Translations under genes and position numbers: made by a program
Shown here: one piece after another, positions 1 to 13,321 of the stretch
Numbering within the stretch: position 1 is the first letter of the stretch
How the letters are laid out: the number at the start of each line of letters is the position of its first letter
Notes under the pieces: generated by a model
Seen by the model: only the letters and a program-made list of their open reading frames with translations
Database searches by the model: none
What the model was told of the DNA's origin: nothing
Origin: Nyssa sinensis
Lineage: Eukaryota > Streptophyta > Magnoliopsida > Cornales > Nyssaceae
DNA: 64,000 nucleotides
Direction of reading: 5' to 3'
Assembly: GCA_008638375.1 (NCBI GenBank)
Contig: CM018052.1
Location: 27,238,045 to 27,302,044, forward strand

Positions 1-361
1 TACTAGCTTGTACTATTTACCCTAATCATAAGGATCATAGGCGGGAGGATCTTGGATTTGCTGATGCTGTTGTTGTTGTTTGTCTTGAGGCGGGACTGGT
101 GGCACTTGACGAGGATTGTCATTACCTGCTAGAACAAGAGGTGGTGGTGGTAACCTTTGCTATACCAGATCTTGAACTGTGAAGGAAACTCTTTGGCTCT
201 CTTCTTGGTAATCGGCTATGTCTTTCTTGATGTCGACCAGAATCTGAAGCATCTGTTTAGGGTTTATTGCAATTGGAGTTGTGCTTTTCTGATTTGTTAG
301 AAGGTTAGAGGTTCGGATCAATTGGCCTCGTCTAGTCCATTTCCAAGCCAATTTTGGGTAC
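1..361 (-). other. Possible gag-like retroelement fragment, decayed
   Basis: On the - strand positions 378-160 give an open stretch of about 72 codons, followed beyond a stop by a proline- and glutamine-rich stretch (CAG/CAA-type codons near 60-100). A short charged region followed by a Pro/Gln-rich linker is seen in gag proteins of Ty3-type elements, but no zinc knuckle or protease motif is visible and the fragment is cut by the window edge. It abuts the Copia integrase remnant at about 370. The function is not recognised; retroelement origin is inferred mainly from the neighbourhood. Confidence 0.22.
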
Positions 362-2245
362 CTATTTTTGGAAAACATCTGTGTTATTTAACTTAGCTCT
401 AAGCTCAAACTTACCATCATTTACATGACAATAAGCAAGGCAACAAAATACCTTTAAATCTGAATAACCCTTAGAAGCACTAGACCATACCTCATCACGA
501 ATTTTAGTTTCAATAAGAGTTGATGGAAAACATCTCACTAAATAACAAGTTGCATTGATGGCCTCAGCTAAAAATTCCTTTGACAACCCAGTATTTTAGA
601 ACATGCAACAAGCTTTCTCCAAAAGTGTTATGTCCATCCGTTCTACGACTCCATTTTGTTTTGGCATGCCATGAACTATGTGGTATCTCGCAAAACATTC
701 ATTCTAGTATAACTTATTAAACTTTCTATCCTAAAATTTCATGTCGTTTGTCTTTTCTAAGCCGCTCAACCTGCTTTCCTGTTTGCTTCTCAATTAAGAC
801 TTTTCACTTTTTGAACTTGCAAGTGCCTCATTCTCGTGCTTCAAAAAATACACCAAAACCCCCAAACTTTCCTTGAATAATCATCAATGAAAGTTAGAAA
901 ATATCAAGCACCACCATGAGATGTGTTGGTTGTAGCAAAGATTCGAATGACTACAATCAACTATATCATTGGTTCTGTGAATCGTGATACTAAACTTCAT
1001 CCTTTTCTATTTTTTGAAGATAATGCTCACAAAAGTCAAGATTTCCCTGTAAACTGCTCACGAGGCAAAATTTGTTTGCTTAGAATTTTCATACCCCTTT
1101 CGCTCATGTGACCCAATTGCATATGCTATAAACTGGTGGTATATGAATCTAGATCAGCTAAAGATAAAGATGAAACACTTGCAAAACCAACAGCTATACT
1201 ATACTGAAGAACGTAAAGGCAATTGATTTTGTTACCTTCATCATAACCAAATATCCCTAGTAAACCTTTATAACTCCACCTTCAATAGAGAACTTGCAAC
1301 CATTGGAATCCAAACTGCCTAAAGAAATAAGATTTTTCTTCAAGTATGGTATATGTTGTACATTAGTTAAGACCTCACAATTTCGTTATGCAAACAAATT
1401 TGAATTGAAACCATGTTGATACCTATTAAGACTAAACCACCATTTATTACTTCATAGGTAGTAAAGCAATCTCGATTAGGGGTCAGATGATAAGAACAAC
1501 CCGAATCAAGAATCCACTCATTCTTGGAGTGGTTATCCAAAATAGTGATTGAAAGGACGTTATTTGTAACCTCAATAGTTTTTTCTGCAGCCCCAGCGAC
1601 AATAGCAGAATTCGCCTTCTTCTTACTTCCTTGTTCATTGAGCTTAGGACACTCGATTTTGTAGTGCCCAAACTTGTGATAGTAGTAACATTCAATCTCA
1701 CTCTTGAGTCGTTTAGATTGTGATCGACCTTTAGATCCACCTTGGCCTCTAACTCAGCCCTAGCCTCATCCTCTACCATTACCACTACCAGAGCCCTTAT
1801 CATTAGGTCAACCTCTATTATTGGAGGAATCCAAACGACCCTTCACAAACAGACCCTCGACTTGTAAATTATCACTGCCTTTCCCATTCAACTTAGTCCT
1901 TAACTCTTTAAAGTTCAAAGACGCCTTAACATCTACCAATGGGATGAAATTCCTTTCATATAACATGGAATTAACAAAAGTATCAAAGGAATCAGGCAAT
2001 GAACACAAAACAACAAGAATTTGGTCTTTTTCTTCAACCTTAACATAAATGTTCTTCAGGTTCATAATAATTTTTATTAAATTTATCAAGGTTGTCATTA
2101 ATGGACATATTTTCCTTCATCTCGAGGGTGTACAACCGCTACTTCAAATATAAAAGGTTGGTGAACAACTTCTTTTTGTACAAATTCTCTAAATTTTTCC
2201 AAAGTCTAAGGGTGAATTTTTTTTATCTACGACCTCACGTAAAAA
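362..2245 (-). pseudogene. Copia retrotransposon A: gag, protease and integrase remnant
   Basis: Read on the - strand, this holds in order: a gag stretch at 2240-1810 (including a segment of the type WKNLENLYKKK and a later PDSFDTFVNSM-like segment, typical of the UBN2 gag family of Copia elements); a CCHC zinc knuckle near 1690-1650 (C-X2-C-X4-H-X4-C, CHKFGHYKIEC); a protease motif WILDSGCSYHL near 1520-1490; an integrase stretch including YFLTFIDDYSR near 900; and an integrase C-terminal part at 586-370. Reverse transcriptase and RNase H are absent, so the element is truncated at the left near 370. Many stops and frameshifts interrupt the frame. No LTR was found. The right border is obscured by a CACTA-like terminus starting near 2250. 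Family assignment is firm, exact limits are not. Confidence 0.8.
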
Positions 2246-2249
2246 TCCA

Positions 2250-3257
2250 TCGACAATTATTTGCCATGCCGCACTTATCATCGCTAATAATGTTGGCCAA
2301 AATGATGTAGTTTTCCTTTTCTCTCTAGCAAAACATTATTTTTATCTTTTTAATTTTTTTACAAAGTAGTACCAACACTATTATAGCACGACAACAAATT
2401 AATATTAGCCATACTCCACCGAAGCATTGCTAATATAATTTGGTTTTTCACGTTACAACTGTGTCGCTAAAGATTTAGGTCAAAATGACATCATTTTTGC
2501 TCTCCTCGTAAGACAAACTTCTTTTTTAATTTTTTTGTAAACTATTAGTGAACCTCTATAAAAGAATGCCAAATAAAAAATATTAGCCATGCTCATATGA
2601 AGCGTTTCTGATACTAATTTAGTTTCCACATTAGAGCTCTAGTTGCTAATTATTTAGCCCAAAAGGATGTCATTATACTCTCATTGTAAGACAGTTTATT
2701 TTAATTTTTAAATTTTTTTTCTCAAACTATTAACGACCCCAGTTAAAGGGTGTAAAATAACTAGTATTAGCCACACTCCAAAAAAGCATTGCTGATACGA
2801 ATTGATTTGCCACATTATGGTTCTATAGCTAATGATTTAGACCAAAACGACATCGTTTTACTTTTCTCATAAGACAAAGTTTGTTTTTATTTTTTTCTCA
2901 AAGTATTAGCAAACCTTGTCGTAGAGTGAAAAATAATTACTATTATTCATGCTTCCTAAAAGTGTTGCAAATAATCAATTATTAGCAACGCTTGTCATCT
3001 TCATAAATTATCCTACGGTCAAAGCAACATCGTTTTACTCCTTTCATGGGCCAACCTTTTTTTAAGATTTTTGGTACACTACTACCCACGCTTAAAAGTG
3101 CCGCAAAAAACAATATTGGTGATGTTATGGTTTATCGCAAATAATTGCATTGTAAATATTTATTATTTGTGGCGTTGTCATTTTTTCATCACAGATAATT
3201 CTTTTTTGCAATACTGGGTTAATTAATTGTCGCCAAAAAACCTTGTTTCTTAGAGTG
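2250..3257. mobile_element. CACTA-like terminus with ~180-bp subterminal repeats
   Basis: Five diverged copies of a unit spaced 177-183 bp apart run through this stretch. Each carries a near-palindromic core close to CCAAAACGACATCGTTTTAC (starts at 2297, 2480, 2659, 2842 and 3019), T-rich spacers and phrases such as 'ttagccatgctcc' and 'gcgttgctgat'. The right edge reads CCTTGTTTCTTAGAGTG at 3241-3257, a degenerate form of the CACTA terminus (normally ..CTTGTAGTG). Repeated subterminal motifs bound by the accessory transposase are a known trait of CACTA elements. No coding capacity is seen. The left end is not recognisable, so this is probably a truncated element lying against, or inserted in, Copia A. 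Confidence 0.55.
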
Positions 3258-3772
3258 TCTCTCTCGTTCTAGATTGCTGATACTTTTTTTCCCTTACCAC
3301 TTTACCCCAAGGGTATTTCTTTCGTCTGGTGTGGAAGAGCCACTCCCATATGAATGAACTACCATTTGACATTGAGCTCACATGTTTCACAACATCATTA
3401 TCCATATTGTGCATATTCTTTAACAAATATTAACAATGATGATAATAATACAACTGAAAACACATGTATGGGATGTTGAAAAAACACAAAACTTTATGAG
3501 CATGTTTTTATTTATAACGAGTTAGAATTTTGTCAATATACAAATAAACGTATTTCGTTCCAACAAAATAATATGAAGAAGTTTACCCTCGGCTCGATAT
3601 ACTGTGTTTCATACCAATTGATGATATACATTTTTGTACTCATTTCTCATATGATAATGATCTGTATTTTAAGCAAGAGAGCAATCAGATACCCAAAATG
3701 TAACGGTTAAGAAATTCATTTTGGTTGTAGTGATTCGCTTAAAAAAGAGTATTATTTGAGTAAATTTTTTTT
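3258..3772. other. Spacer with nothing recognised
   Basis: AT-rich sequence without a supportable gene, repeat or RNA. It ends in a run of T followed by TTTAA (3773-3777), the target site of the miniature LTR element. Confidence 0.5.
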
Positions 3773-3777
3773 TTTAA

Positions 3778-4116
3778 TGATGTAGGACAGATATGGTACC
3801 TACTAAAAACATGTATTTTGTTTCATAATTATTGGAGGATTCTTTAGTTCCAAATTTGATTTATTCCAAATTGTTCTAGTTTCCTAATTTTATTAGGATT
3901 AGTAGAGGAAGTATAGGAATTAGAAGTTCCCTATTTGAATTAGTAATTTTTTATCTTTATAAATATGATGTAATAGACTTTTAATAGGCATCTTTTATCA
4001 ATAATATAAAGTTTAATCTAAATATTTTTTCTCTTATTGGGTGAGTAATTCCTATGTTACTTGAATTCAAGGAATTCAATGTGTCGAATTCCTTTTCACA
4101 TTTTCGTGCTATGTTA
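3778..4116 (+). repeat. 5' LTR of the miniature LTR element
   Basis: 339 bp, starts TGATGTAGGACAG and ends GCTATGTTA; the terminal CA expected of an LTR has become TA here, while the partner copy still ends in CA. It includes TATAAATATGATG near 3957-3969, a plausible core promoter, and an AATAATATAAAG stretch near 4000. Confidence 0.85.
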
Positions 4117-4117
4117 G

Positions 4118-4129
4118 TTGGATCAGAGC
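4118..4129 (+). other. Primer binding site (initiator-Met tRNA type)
   Basis: TTGGATCAGAGC follows the LTR by one base. It resembles the plant consensus TTGGTATCAGAGC with one base missing. Confidence 0.7.
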
Positions 4130-4666
4130 AAGGATTTGCCTAACTAGAAGGAAAATGATGGAGTCAAAAACACAAATCCCAGTGGCGTTGCTCATGGAAT
4201 GGATGTTGTTTGGGCCTCGATTGAAGAACATAGGCATCAAGTCAACGATCATTTCGGTGTGATCCGTGAATTGCTTATGGGACTTAATCTTAATGCAAAT
4301 AAAGACCTCTAGTCAATAGAAATTGTGCCAAAGGATTTGTCTGAGGCTAGCCTACTGAAAGATTTATATCAAAAGAACATCGTCAAAGGCAACCAGCTAA
4401 TGGAGACGATTCAGATTCTGAAGAAGAAAAGGACTATGAGATTCGTAGAGTAACAAAAAGAAATCAAAGGTATGTATATTATCAAAGTGATGAGGATTTT
4501 GAAAATCTTTGTGTATGATTTAAAAGATACATACTTCATAAAAGATGCTAAAGGAGAAATGATTGAATATTCGATTCTTCTTGAAAAGACTCAACTATCA
4601 ATATTATTGGGTTATGAATGACTTGGAGGTAATATAAATCGAGTTAACTAAATGAAGAGTTCTTTT
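4130..4666 (+). pseudogene. Interior of the miniature LTR element with a short gag-like stretch
   Basis: From about 4155 one frame gives a segment of the type WASIEEHRHQVNDHFGVIRE (around 4210-4270), resembling the N-terminal coiled part of Ty3-type gag proteins, then a stop (TAG near 4312) and further broken stretches. No protease, polymerase or integrase motif is present. It is best read as leftover gag of a larger parent. Confidence 0.4.
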
Positions 4667-4680
4667 TAAGTGGGGGAGTT
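4667..4680 (+). other. Polypurine tract of the miniature LTR element
   Basis: AAGTGGGGGAGTT sits immediately before the 3' LTR, in the position and composition expected for the plus-strand primer. Confidence 0.75.
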
Positions 4681-5014
4681 TGATGTAAGACAGATATGGT
4701 ACCTGCCAAAAACATGTATTTTTTTTTTTAGAATTATTGCAGGATTCTTTAGTTTTCAATTTTGATTTATTTCAAATTTCTCTAGTTTCCTAATTTTAAT
4801 AGGACTAGTATAGGGTGTATAGAAATTAGTAGTTTCCTATTTGAATCAGTAGTCTTTTAATTCTATAAATATAATGTAGATAAACTCTTAATGGATATCT
4901 TTTATCAATAATATACATTTGAGTTTAAAGATTTCTTCTCTTGTTGGTTGGACTATCTCCGTGTCTTTTGAATTTTGACGTGTTCGATTCCTTTTACGTT
5001 TTTATGCTACGTCA
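4681..5014 (+). repeat. 3' LTR of the miniature LTR element
   Basis: 334 bp, direct repeat of 3778-4116 with visible point differences and small indels, so the insertion is not recent. It ends TACGTCA and is followed by the duplicated TTTAA. Confidence 0.85.
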
Positions 5015-5019
5015 TTTAA

Positions 5020-6311
5020 TACCTCCTATTGTCCTTGACAATGAGACCCGAAACCCAGAAGTCACTAAAAACTGAATGTCTCAGGGAATGGAATAAATTC
5101 ATCTCTAATGGGGACTCAAAATAGATGCAAAATTAAATTTGAGTCTTAATCCAAAAAAAAAACTCTCTAACTCTTGCCTCAAACCCTTACTGAATTTATT
5201 TTCACTTAAATTTAAACTAAAATCTCTATAATACTATTCAAAAACTCAAATAATTATTAATAATCAAATTTAATATCTTTGGAATGTGATGAGACTTTTT
5301 TTGAGATAAAATAAGAATTATTTCAAAAAATGTAAGCAAAAACTGAGATGACTATAGGAGAACTCTAAATGCAAATGAAGTTTTAATTTAAATTTAAATA
5401 AAAATTTGAATAATATTTTAAAAAATAATTGAAATAAAAATTTAAGTAACGCTTAAAGATGCCCTGAGAAAGCGTAATTTCGTACTCTATGCTTCGTGTT
5501 CTTGTATCAAAATGAGGGGCCTACCACTGTCGAATCAGTTTTGGCCGGGACTGCAATCAATGAAAATTAAAAAGAAGAAAGAGACCGAGCATTGATTAAG
5601 TCATATGTAGCCCTCGCAGCAGCAATTGACTGGACCGGATTTAAAGAATTTGGACACCCTAAAATCAACTTTTTACTGCAATATCCCTCTTCAGTCCTCT
5701 CTCCTTGCTTTGAACTCATTTCCAATGCCGCGTGAACCAGAAGGATCTGAGATATTTTTTCTCTAAACTCCCATTGAATCAAAAATCAAAACACATGAGA
5801 AATCATTCAATGAAACAATCAAATTATCTGTCATAAATGGTATCAATTTTATTGTTATTTATCATAAAAAGAAAAATTATATTTCAAAAAAGTGATAATC
5901 TGATTAAATAACTTAGGGTTAAAATGGCCTTTTCACTGTTGGTCAATGAGCAACTCTGGGCCCTTAGTAATTAGTCTTGGAATTGTAGATGACGTAATAA
6001 GAACAAAACTAATAAACCTCTTTTTAATCCATACCAGAAAATTGTAGTGTGTGAGCACGGATTGTAATTGTCAGACAAATCATGCAATAATTGTCTTCAT
6101 TGATTGGATAGGGATATACAAGTCTAATTAAATTTTAACAACCTAATTTAAGAACCATGAATGTTCCCATCTGTGAGCTTGAGGTGGGTTTGCCGATCCA
6201 ACAGACCAAGTCATGTGTATGAATGCAATACTATACTTTCCACTACAGCCGTGTCATTGCTATCAAAGTAGTCATATAAAATGAGATTTCTCCATTACTA
6301 TCGAAGCCAAA
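5020..6311 (+). promoter_or_regulatory. Spacer upstream of the GLR gene (putative promoter region)
   Basis: No gene or clear transposon is seen. The segment 5040-5470 is strongly AT-rich with several AAATTTAAA-type words. The segment 5629-5775 resembles a stretch at 32995-33205 (shared words include GAATTTGGAC and CAATGCCGCGTG), so it is either a dispersed repeat or duplicated promoter DNA. The last 300 bp before the start codon are plain AT-rich sequence without a convincing TATA box. A reverse-strand open stretch at 5782-5567 overlaps the shared repeat and looks non-coding. Confidence 0.4.
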
Positions 6312-9114
<2,803 letters not shown>

Positions 9115-9622
9115 AGTGTTTGGAACCATACAATTGGATTCGCACAATACTATTATGGCACAGAGCCTAGAACTGCTCTAACCTCACATCCACTGCCACA
9201 TGATATTGAAATGCCTTGAAGATTAGTGGCAGTGCCAAATTTAGAAAGGATATTTGGGAGGATATTTCCCCCTTGCCACTCCATACATCCGTCACCTGTT
9301 AACATATTATTTTGTTTAAATATAGGAAAAGGAAGAATAGGTAGAATTTCTCGCTCATATGGGAATATGTGCAAAAAAATGTGGGCTAGATTCATGGTTA
9401 ACAATAACCCAGTTCATTATTACTGATTCTCAAGATTCTGTCAAAATCTTGAATAATTTTGTATAGAATTGTAGAGACTTGAAATTGTAAACTACCAAAA
9501 AAAATGATACAACTTTTTTAGTTATTTAATTTGTTGATTATGAACCACAAGCTGCATTTTCTATGTTAAAATCTAAAATATTCGTCACACAAAGTAGACG
9601 AAACTCATAGTATCGTATCAAG
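9115..9622 (+). other. 3' flank of the GLR gene
   Basis: Probable 3' untranslated region followed by spacer. Short open stretches occur on both strands but none resembles a protein. AT-rich words that could act as polyadenylation signals occur near 9305-9320 and 9450-9470; none is decisive. Confidence 0.4.
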
Positions 9623-9878
9623 TAAATTCTTGACTATGTTTTAGTTTGGTTTATTGGTTGGTTCTTTGCCAATTAATATCAGGTTGTTTTTATGGCATTG
9701 GTTGTTGTTCCGTTGTCCAACTGTGTCTTTTGGTTGGTAGGGTGCTTGTTCTGATGCTATATCTGAGGCTTATCTTTGTTGATGTTTTAAATTGTATTGT
9801 GTATTCTTTTCTTATCAATAAATATTTCTTCTTTGTTGATAAAAAAAAAAAAAAAAAAAAGAGGATAAATTCTTGACT
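9623..9878 (+). mobile_element. 5'-truncated LINE-type retroposon with poly(A) and 13-bp target duplication
   Basis: A 226-bp insert (9636-9861) ends in AATAAATATTTC..TTGATAAAA and a run of about 20 A. It is bracketed by the 13-bp direct repeat TAAATTCTTGACT (9623-9635 and 9866-9878). A poly(A) tail plus a variable-length duplication is the hallmark of LINE-driven insertion. The G/T-rich body (repeated GTTGGT, TTGTTG) resembles the 3' untranslated region of plant L1 elements, like that at 37960-38187. It sits about 0.5 kb downstream of the GLR stop codon. An alternative is a processed transcript tail mobilised by a LINE. Confidence 0.82.
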
Positions 9879-9884
9879 TTGTGT

Positions 9885-10397
9885 GTCCCTGGTGTTTTAA
9901 AGATCTAATTTTGTTGGGGTGCAAGTGAAAATAAGAGAATATTTTACGCTAGAGTTGCAAATGAGAGGAAAGGAAGGTTTTATTGCTGATAAAATAAGCT
10001 CATTACATTACCAACATAATGATGAAATCAACTCACATGGGTAATGAAAAGGTGGGAGCTGCAGCTTTTGACAAGGAAGGGGGCCGGGCTAAGGTGTTTA
10101 AAGTATACTGGCTAGACTTGTGGTGTGAGGAATAATTATTTAATGGTCTTTATAACTATAATTTTAAAGGTTTGATGAATAATCACATTAATAATAGAAT
10201 ATTATATAAGCATATATAATTTATTATTTAATTATTGAGATCATTTTGACTGAACTAGTTAATAATTTGGTGTGAGGAGCCTTAGATGGGACACTGATTC
10301 TTCTTTTTCTCATCAGCTAAGTGAGATCTCATATATATAGAGCTTGCACCACCACCATTCTTGATTGTTTTCGGTAGCCGACTTGGGGAAACTTTCT
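9885..10397 (-). repeat. Probable 3' LTR of Copia B
   Basis: Directly downstream (on the - strand) of the Copia B RNase H remnant. Read on the - strand it shows CTATATATATGAG near 10342-10330, a good TATA box, and AATAAAACC near 9984-9976, a good polyadenylation signal, in the order expected for U3 and R/U5 of an LTR. No partner LTR was found because the upstream end of Copia B is lost, so the borders are uncertain. Confidence 0.38.
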
Positions 10398-11863
10398 TTA
10401 ACCGTCATTCTCTAATTTTCTAGTCACTTTCATCCTCACCGACTCGCTGTAATTGAAACTTTTGTAATACACTGGATTATAAATTATCATTTTAACACCC
10501 CTTCTTAATTTATTATCTTCATATAATTTTGAATTTCTTTTGAGTTTTTCTAAGATGACGGCTTTAGGAAGTATATCGCCTAGTTGCTCTTTAATAGTTT
10601 CACATGTTACGTTCGTTATTGCTATGTACTCAGCTTCTGCTGATGATAGAGCAATTGTCTTTTGCTTTTTAGAGCTCCAAGATATTAGCTTAGAACCCAT
10701 GCAAAATATGTACGATAAAGTACTTTTTTGATCATCCAATGACCCTGCCCAATCACTATTTGTGTAACCAATAAGTTTGTTATCTTTTTCTTTCACGTAT
10801 ACTTGATGCCAAGCTGCTTTATTCCTTAAAGATGGCATAGAATTCTTTTGGCTGTTGCATAGTAGAGCTTTCTTGGTTCATTCATGAACCATGAAATAAG
10901 GTCACTGAATAAACAATGTCTGGCCTGGTATTAGTGAAGTAGATTAGAGAGCCAACTAATCTCTGGTAGATAGTAGCATTAGCCTTTTTCACACGATCTT
11001 GCTGTTGCAAATTTTCATTTAAGGCAATTAGTGTGGCAACTAGCTTGCAATTTGACATATTGAATCTTTTGAGCAAATATTTACGACATTTTTCTTAAGA
11101 GATAAATATCTCTCCATTTGATTGTTGAACTTGAATCCCGAGAAAGTATCGCATGAGGCCCAAATCTATCATTTCATAGACTTTCATCATGGCCTTCTTA
11201 AATTCTTGAACCATTGTAGGATTAGTGCCAATGTAGATCAGATCGTCAACATACAGGTAGACGATGAGAAAATCCTTTGCTCATTCTTGCTTCACAGATA
11301 GCGATGGCTCACTTCGACTTCTTTGAAATCTATTTTGATGAAAATATTTGTCGATCTTACTGTTCCAGACTCGAGGTGCTTGCTTGAGACCGTACAACGC
11401 CTTGTGCAATCGATAGACTTTATTTTCTTTTCCTTCCACCACATATCCTTGTGGTTGCTCCATGTGCACTTCGTCTTCTAGTTCTCTATTTAGGATTGCT
11501 AATTTTACATCAAGTTGAAATACTTGTAATTTCATTTGAGCAGCCAATGTAAGAACTGTTCTTATCATTTCCATGCGAGTAATAGGTGCAAACGTTTCAT
11601 TAAAATTGATGTCGGACTGTTATGAATAGCCCTTTGCAACTAGTCTGGCCTTGTCCTTTTGAATTGAGTTGTCTTCTTTGTATTTGGTCTTGTAGACCCA
11701 TGTTTGCTCAATTACATCTTTTCCTTTGGTTAGATCCACAAGCTACCAAGTTGGTTCTTTTCAGTTGTTACTATTTCTTCACCCATTGTCTTTATCCAAA
11801 TCTCTTCTTTTGATGTTTCTTCAAAATTTGGATGTTCACAAGCAAAAAGTGCAACATCATAAG
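10398..11863 (-). pseudogene. Copia B: reverse transcriptase and RNase H part (outermost layer of the nest)
   Basis: On the - strand, right to left: the reverse transcriptase at 11574-11281 with LDVKLAILN (catalytic Asp kept) and KALYGLKQAPRVW; YLYVDDLI near 11255-11232, the second catalytic motif; RFNMSNCK and LVGSLIYFTNTRPDI at 11076-10882; then RNase H at 10770-10500 with TNSDWAGSLDDQKS and SSAEAEYIA. The RNase H part that normally carries the third acidic residue and the HGRSKHI-type motif is missing: sequence jumps from CETI to KEQLGDI. Several stops and frameshifts are present. The right end is cut by the hAT element at 11864 and the protein resumes at 28333. Confidence 0.9.
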
Positions 11864-12782
11864 TAGGGATGGAAAATTGACCCAGCCCGCTAGGGCTCTA
11901 CACTTAATAAAGCGGGTATGGAGTGTTCAAAAACAAGGTCGGGTTCGGGTTGGGGGAATATTTTCAAAACCCATTCAAGTTTAGGTCAAGGGAAGGTACC
12001 CCCGCCATGACCCCAACCCCAACCCGATTATATAACAAAATAACGATTTTATCCTTAGGGTAGACAATATTTACAAATAGACAGTATTTCTAATTTTATC
12101 CTTAACAATTTTATCCGACAAATGAGAGTTTTAGGGTTTCTTTCCCAATCTCTCATACTCTTAGTCGCTGTTACTGTTACTCTCATTTGTCTTACACTCT
12201 CTACCCACATCTGTTGTTGTCAACACCGACGTCGACCTCCACTCGTTGTCATTGTGATGTCGTCTCCACTTGTCACCATCGATTTGCACTTTTCTTTCCA
12301 CTGTCGAACAACAAGTTCATTAACGAACTGCTTCAATTCTTCTTCTATCCCCATGGCCGGTTACATCTATAAAAGTGGTTAGATTCACCGTTTGATTCAG
12401 AGGTGAAGGAGTACTACTTAGATCTCCTTTGTTACTGATATTGTTGTGTACAATCCCATAAAGAAAACAATGATTTATAATTTATTGATGCCTTTTACTC
12501 AGTATAGGATGTGGTTCAAAAAGATTTTTTTTTATATTTTTTAATTATTTTTTGTTTGATGTATAGATACATGTATAGATATATTTTATGCATTTTTTGA
12601 TATGCACTTCTCTCTTTTAATACCATGTTGAATACTCTAAACAGTGTATTAAATTTTTATGAGGTTGTTTTCTTACATCCTTACTAGTTGAAATTTTTTA
12701 TGAGGTTTTGCATGTAATCATTGGAATAGATCGAAACCCTCAAAAGGGAATTGTAGGAGGCCACAGATAAATCTTAATCAAA

Positions 12783-12905
12783 CCACCCATCCAGAGGAGG
12801 CAACTCCTACAGAGGTGGCAATAGTAAAGGTGGAGGTAGACATGATAGGCAACCCCATGGCCACTATAAAGAGCCTCGAGGAAGCTACAACAATCCCTAC
12901 TAAGA
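12783..12905 (+). pseudogene. Short Arg-Gly-Gly-rich peptide remnant
   Basis: One frame gives about 41 codons rich in R, G, S, N and Y (RGGNSYRGGNSKGGGR, then HGHYKEPRGSYNNPY) before a TAA. The RGG-box composition is typical of RNA-binding proteins. It lies upstream of the DUF4283 part of LINE ORF1 and could be the ORF1 leader or a captured host exon. The function is not recognised. Confidence 0.35.
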
Positions 12906-13321
12906 AGGATGGCTAACCAACTCTAGATCTTTAACTGTAATCAAATAAGGCACAAGTAGGCTCCTCCCCCTTCCCTTTTGCTACTACCACCCCTCTTGCT
13001 CAACCCTAAAATATCATGGCTTTTCCATAAATCCATGAGGAAGGCAAAATCATTGAGCACAAAGACATAGTGCGTGTAGCGCACTCTAGCCCTAGTGAAA
13101 CTGTGACTCAATAACCCCCCCAAAGGAAACCCTTAAAAAGTTATTCCGTTGTCAACAAATGTCAACAAGCCCATCGAGAACAAACTACCCAAACTAATCC
13201 TTGGACTGATCGATTCAAAGGTAATCGAGAACAAAATAATGGTTTACAACTAGAATACAACCCACCCATTGAAGATGAATGTGAAAACAAAGTTCACATT
13301 GAAAACGATAATGTTATTAAG

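Larger units (their letters stand above)
3778..5014 (+). mobile_element. Complete miniature LTR retroelement (TRIM-like), 1237 bp
   Basis: Two direct repeats starting TGATGTARGACAGATATGG (3778-4116 and 4681-5014) flank a 564-bp interior. A primer-binding-site-like sequence (GGATCAGAGC, initiator-Met tRNA type) directly follows the left repeat, and a purine tract (AAGTGGGGGAG) directly precedes the right one. The host duplication TTTAA is present on both sides (3773-3777 and 5015-5019). The interior has only a short gag-like stretch and cannot encode a polymerase, so the element would depend on proteins supplied by another element. It lies about 1.3 kb upstream of the GLR start codon. Terminal-repeat retrotransposons in miniature (TRIMs) have this architecture, although their LTRs are often shorter; a deletion derivative of a Ty3-type element is the alternative. 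Confidence 0.88.

Noticed and set aside
5060..5475. Miniature inverted-repeat element suggested by CTCAGGGAATG on the left and the complement of CATGC-like CTCAGGGCATC on the right
   Set aside because: Only about 9-10 bp of end similarity, no target duplication, and AT-rich sequence makes chance matches likely.
12122..12382. 86-codon frame with a hydrophobic start, resembling a secreted peptide
   Set aside because: It lies in the non-coding left arm of the hAT element, overlaps another frame of equal quality and has no homologue I can name.
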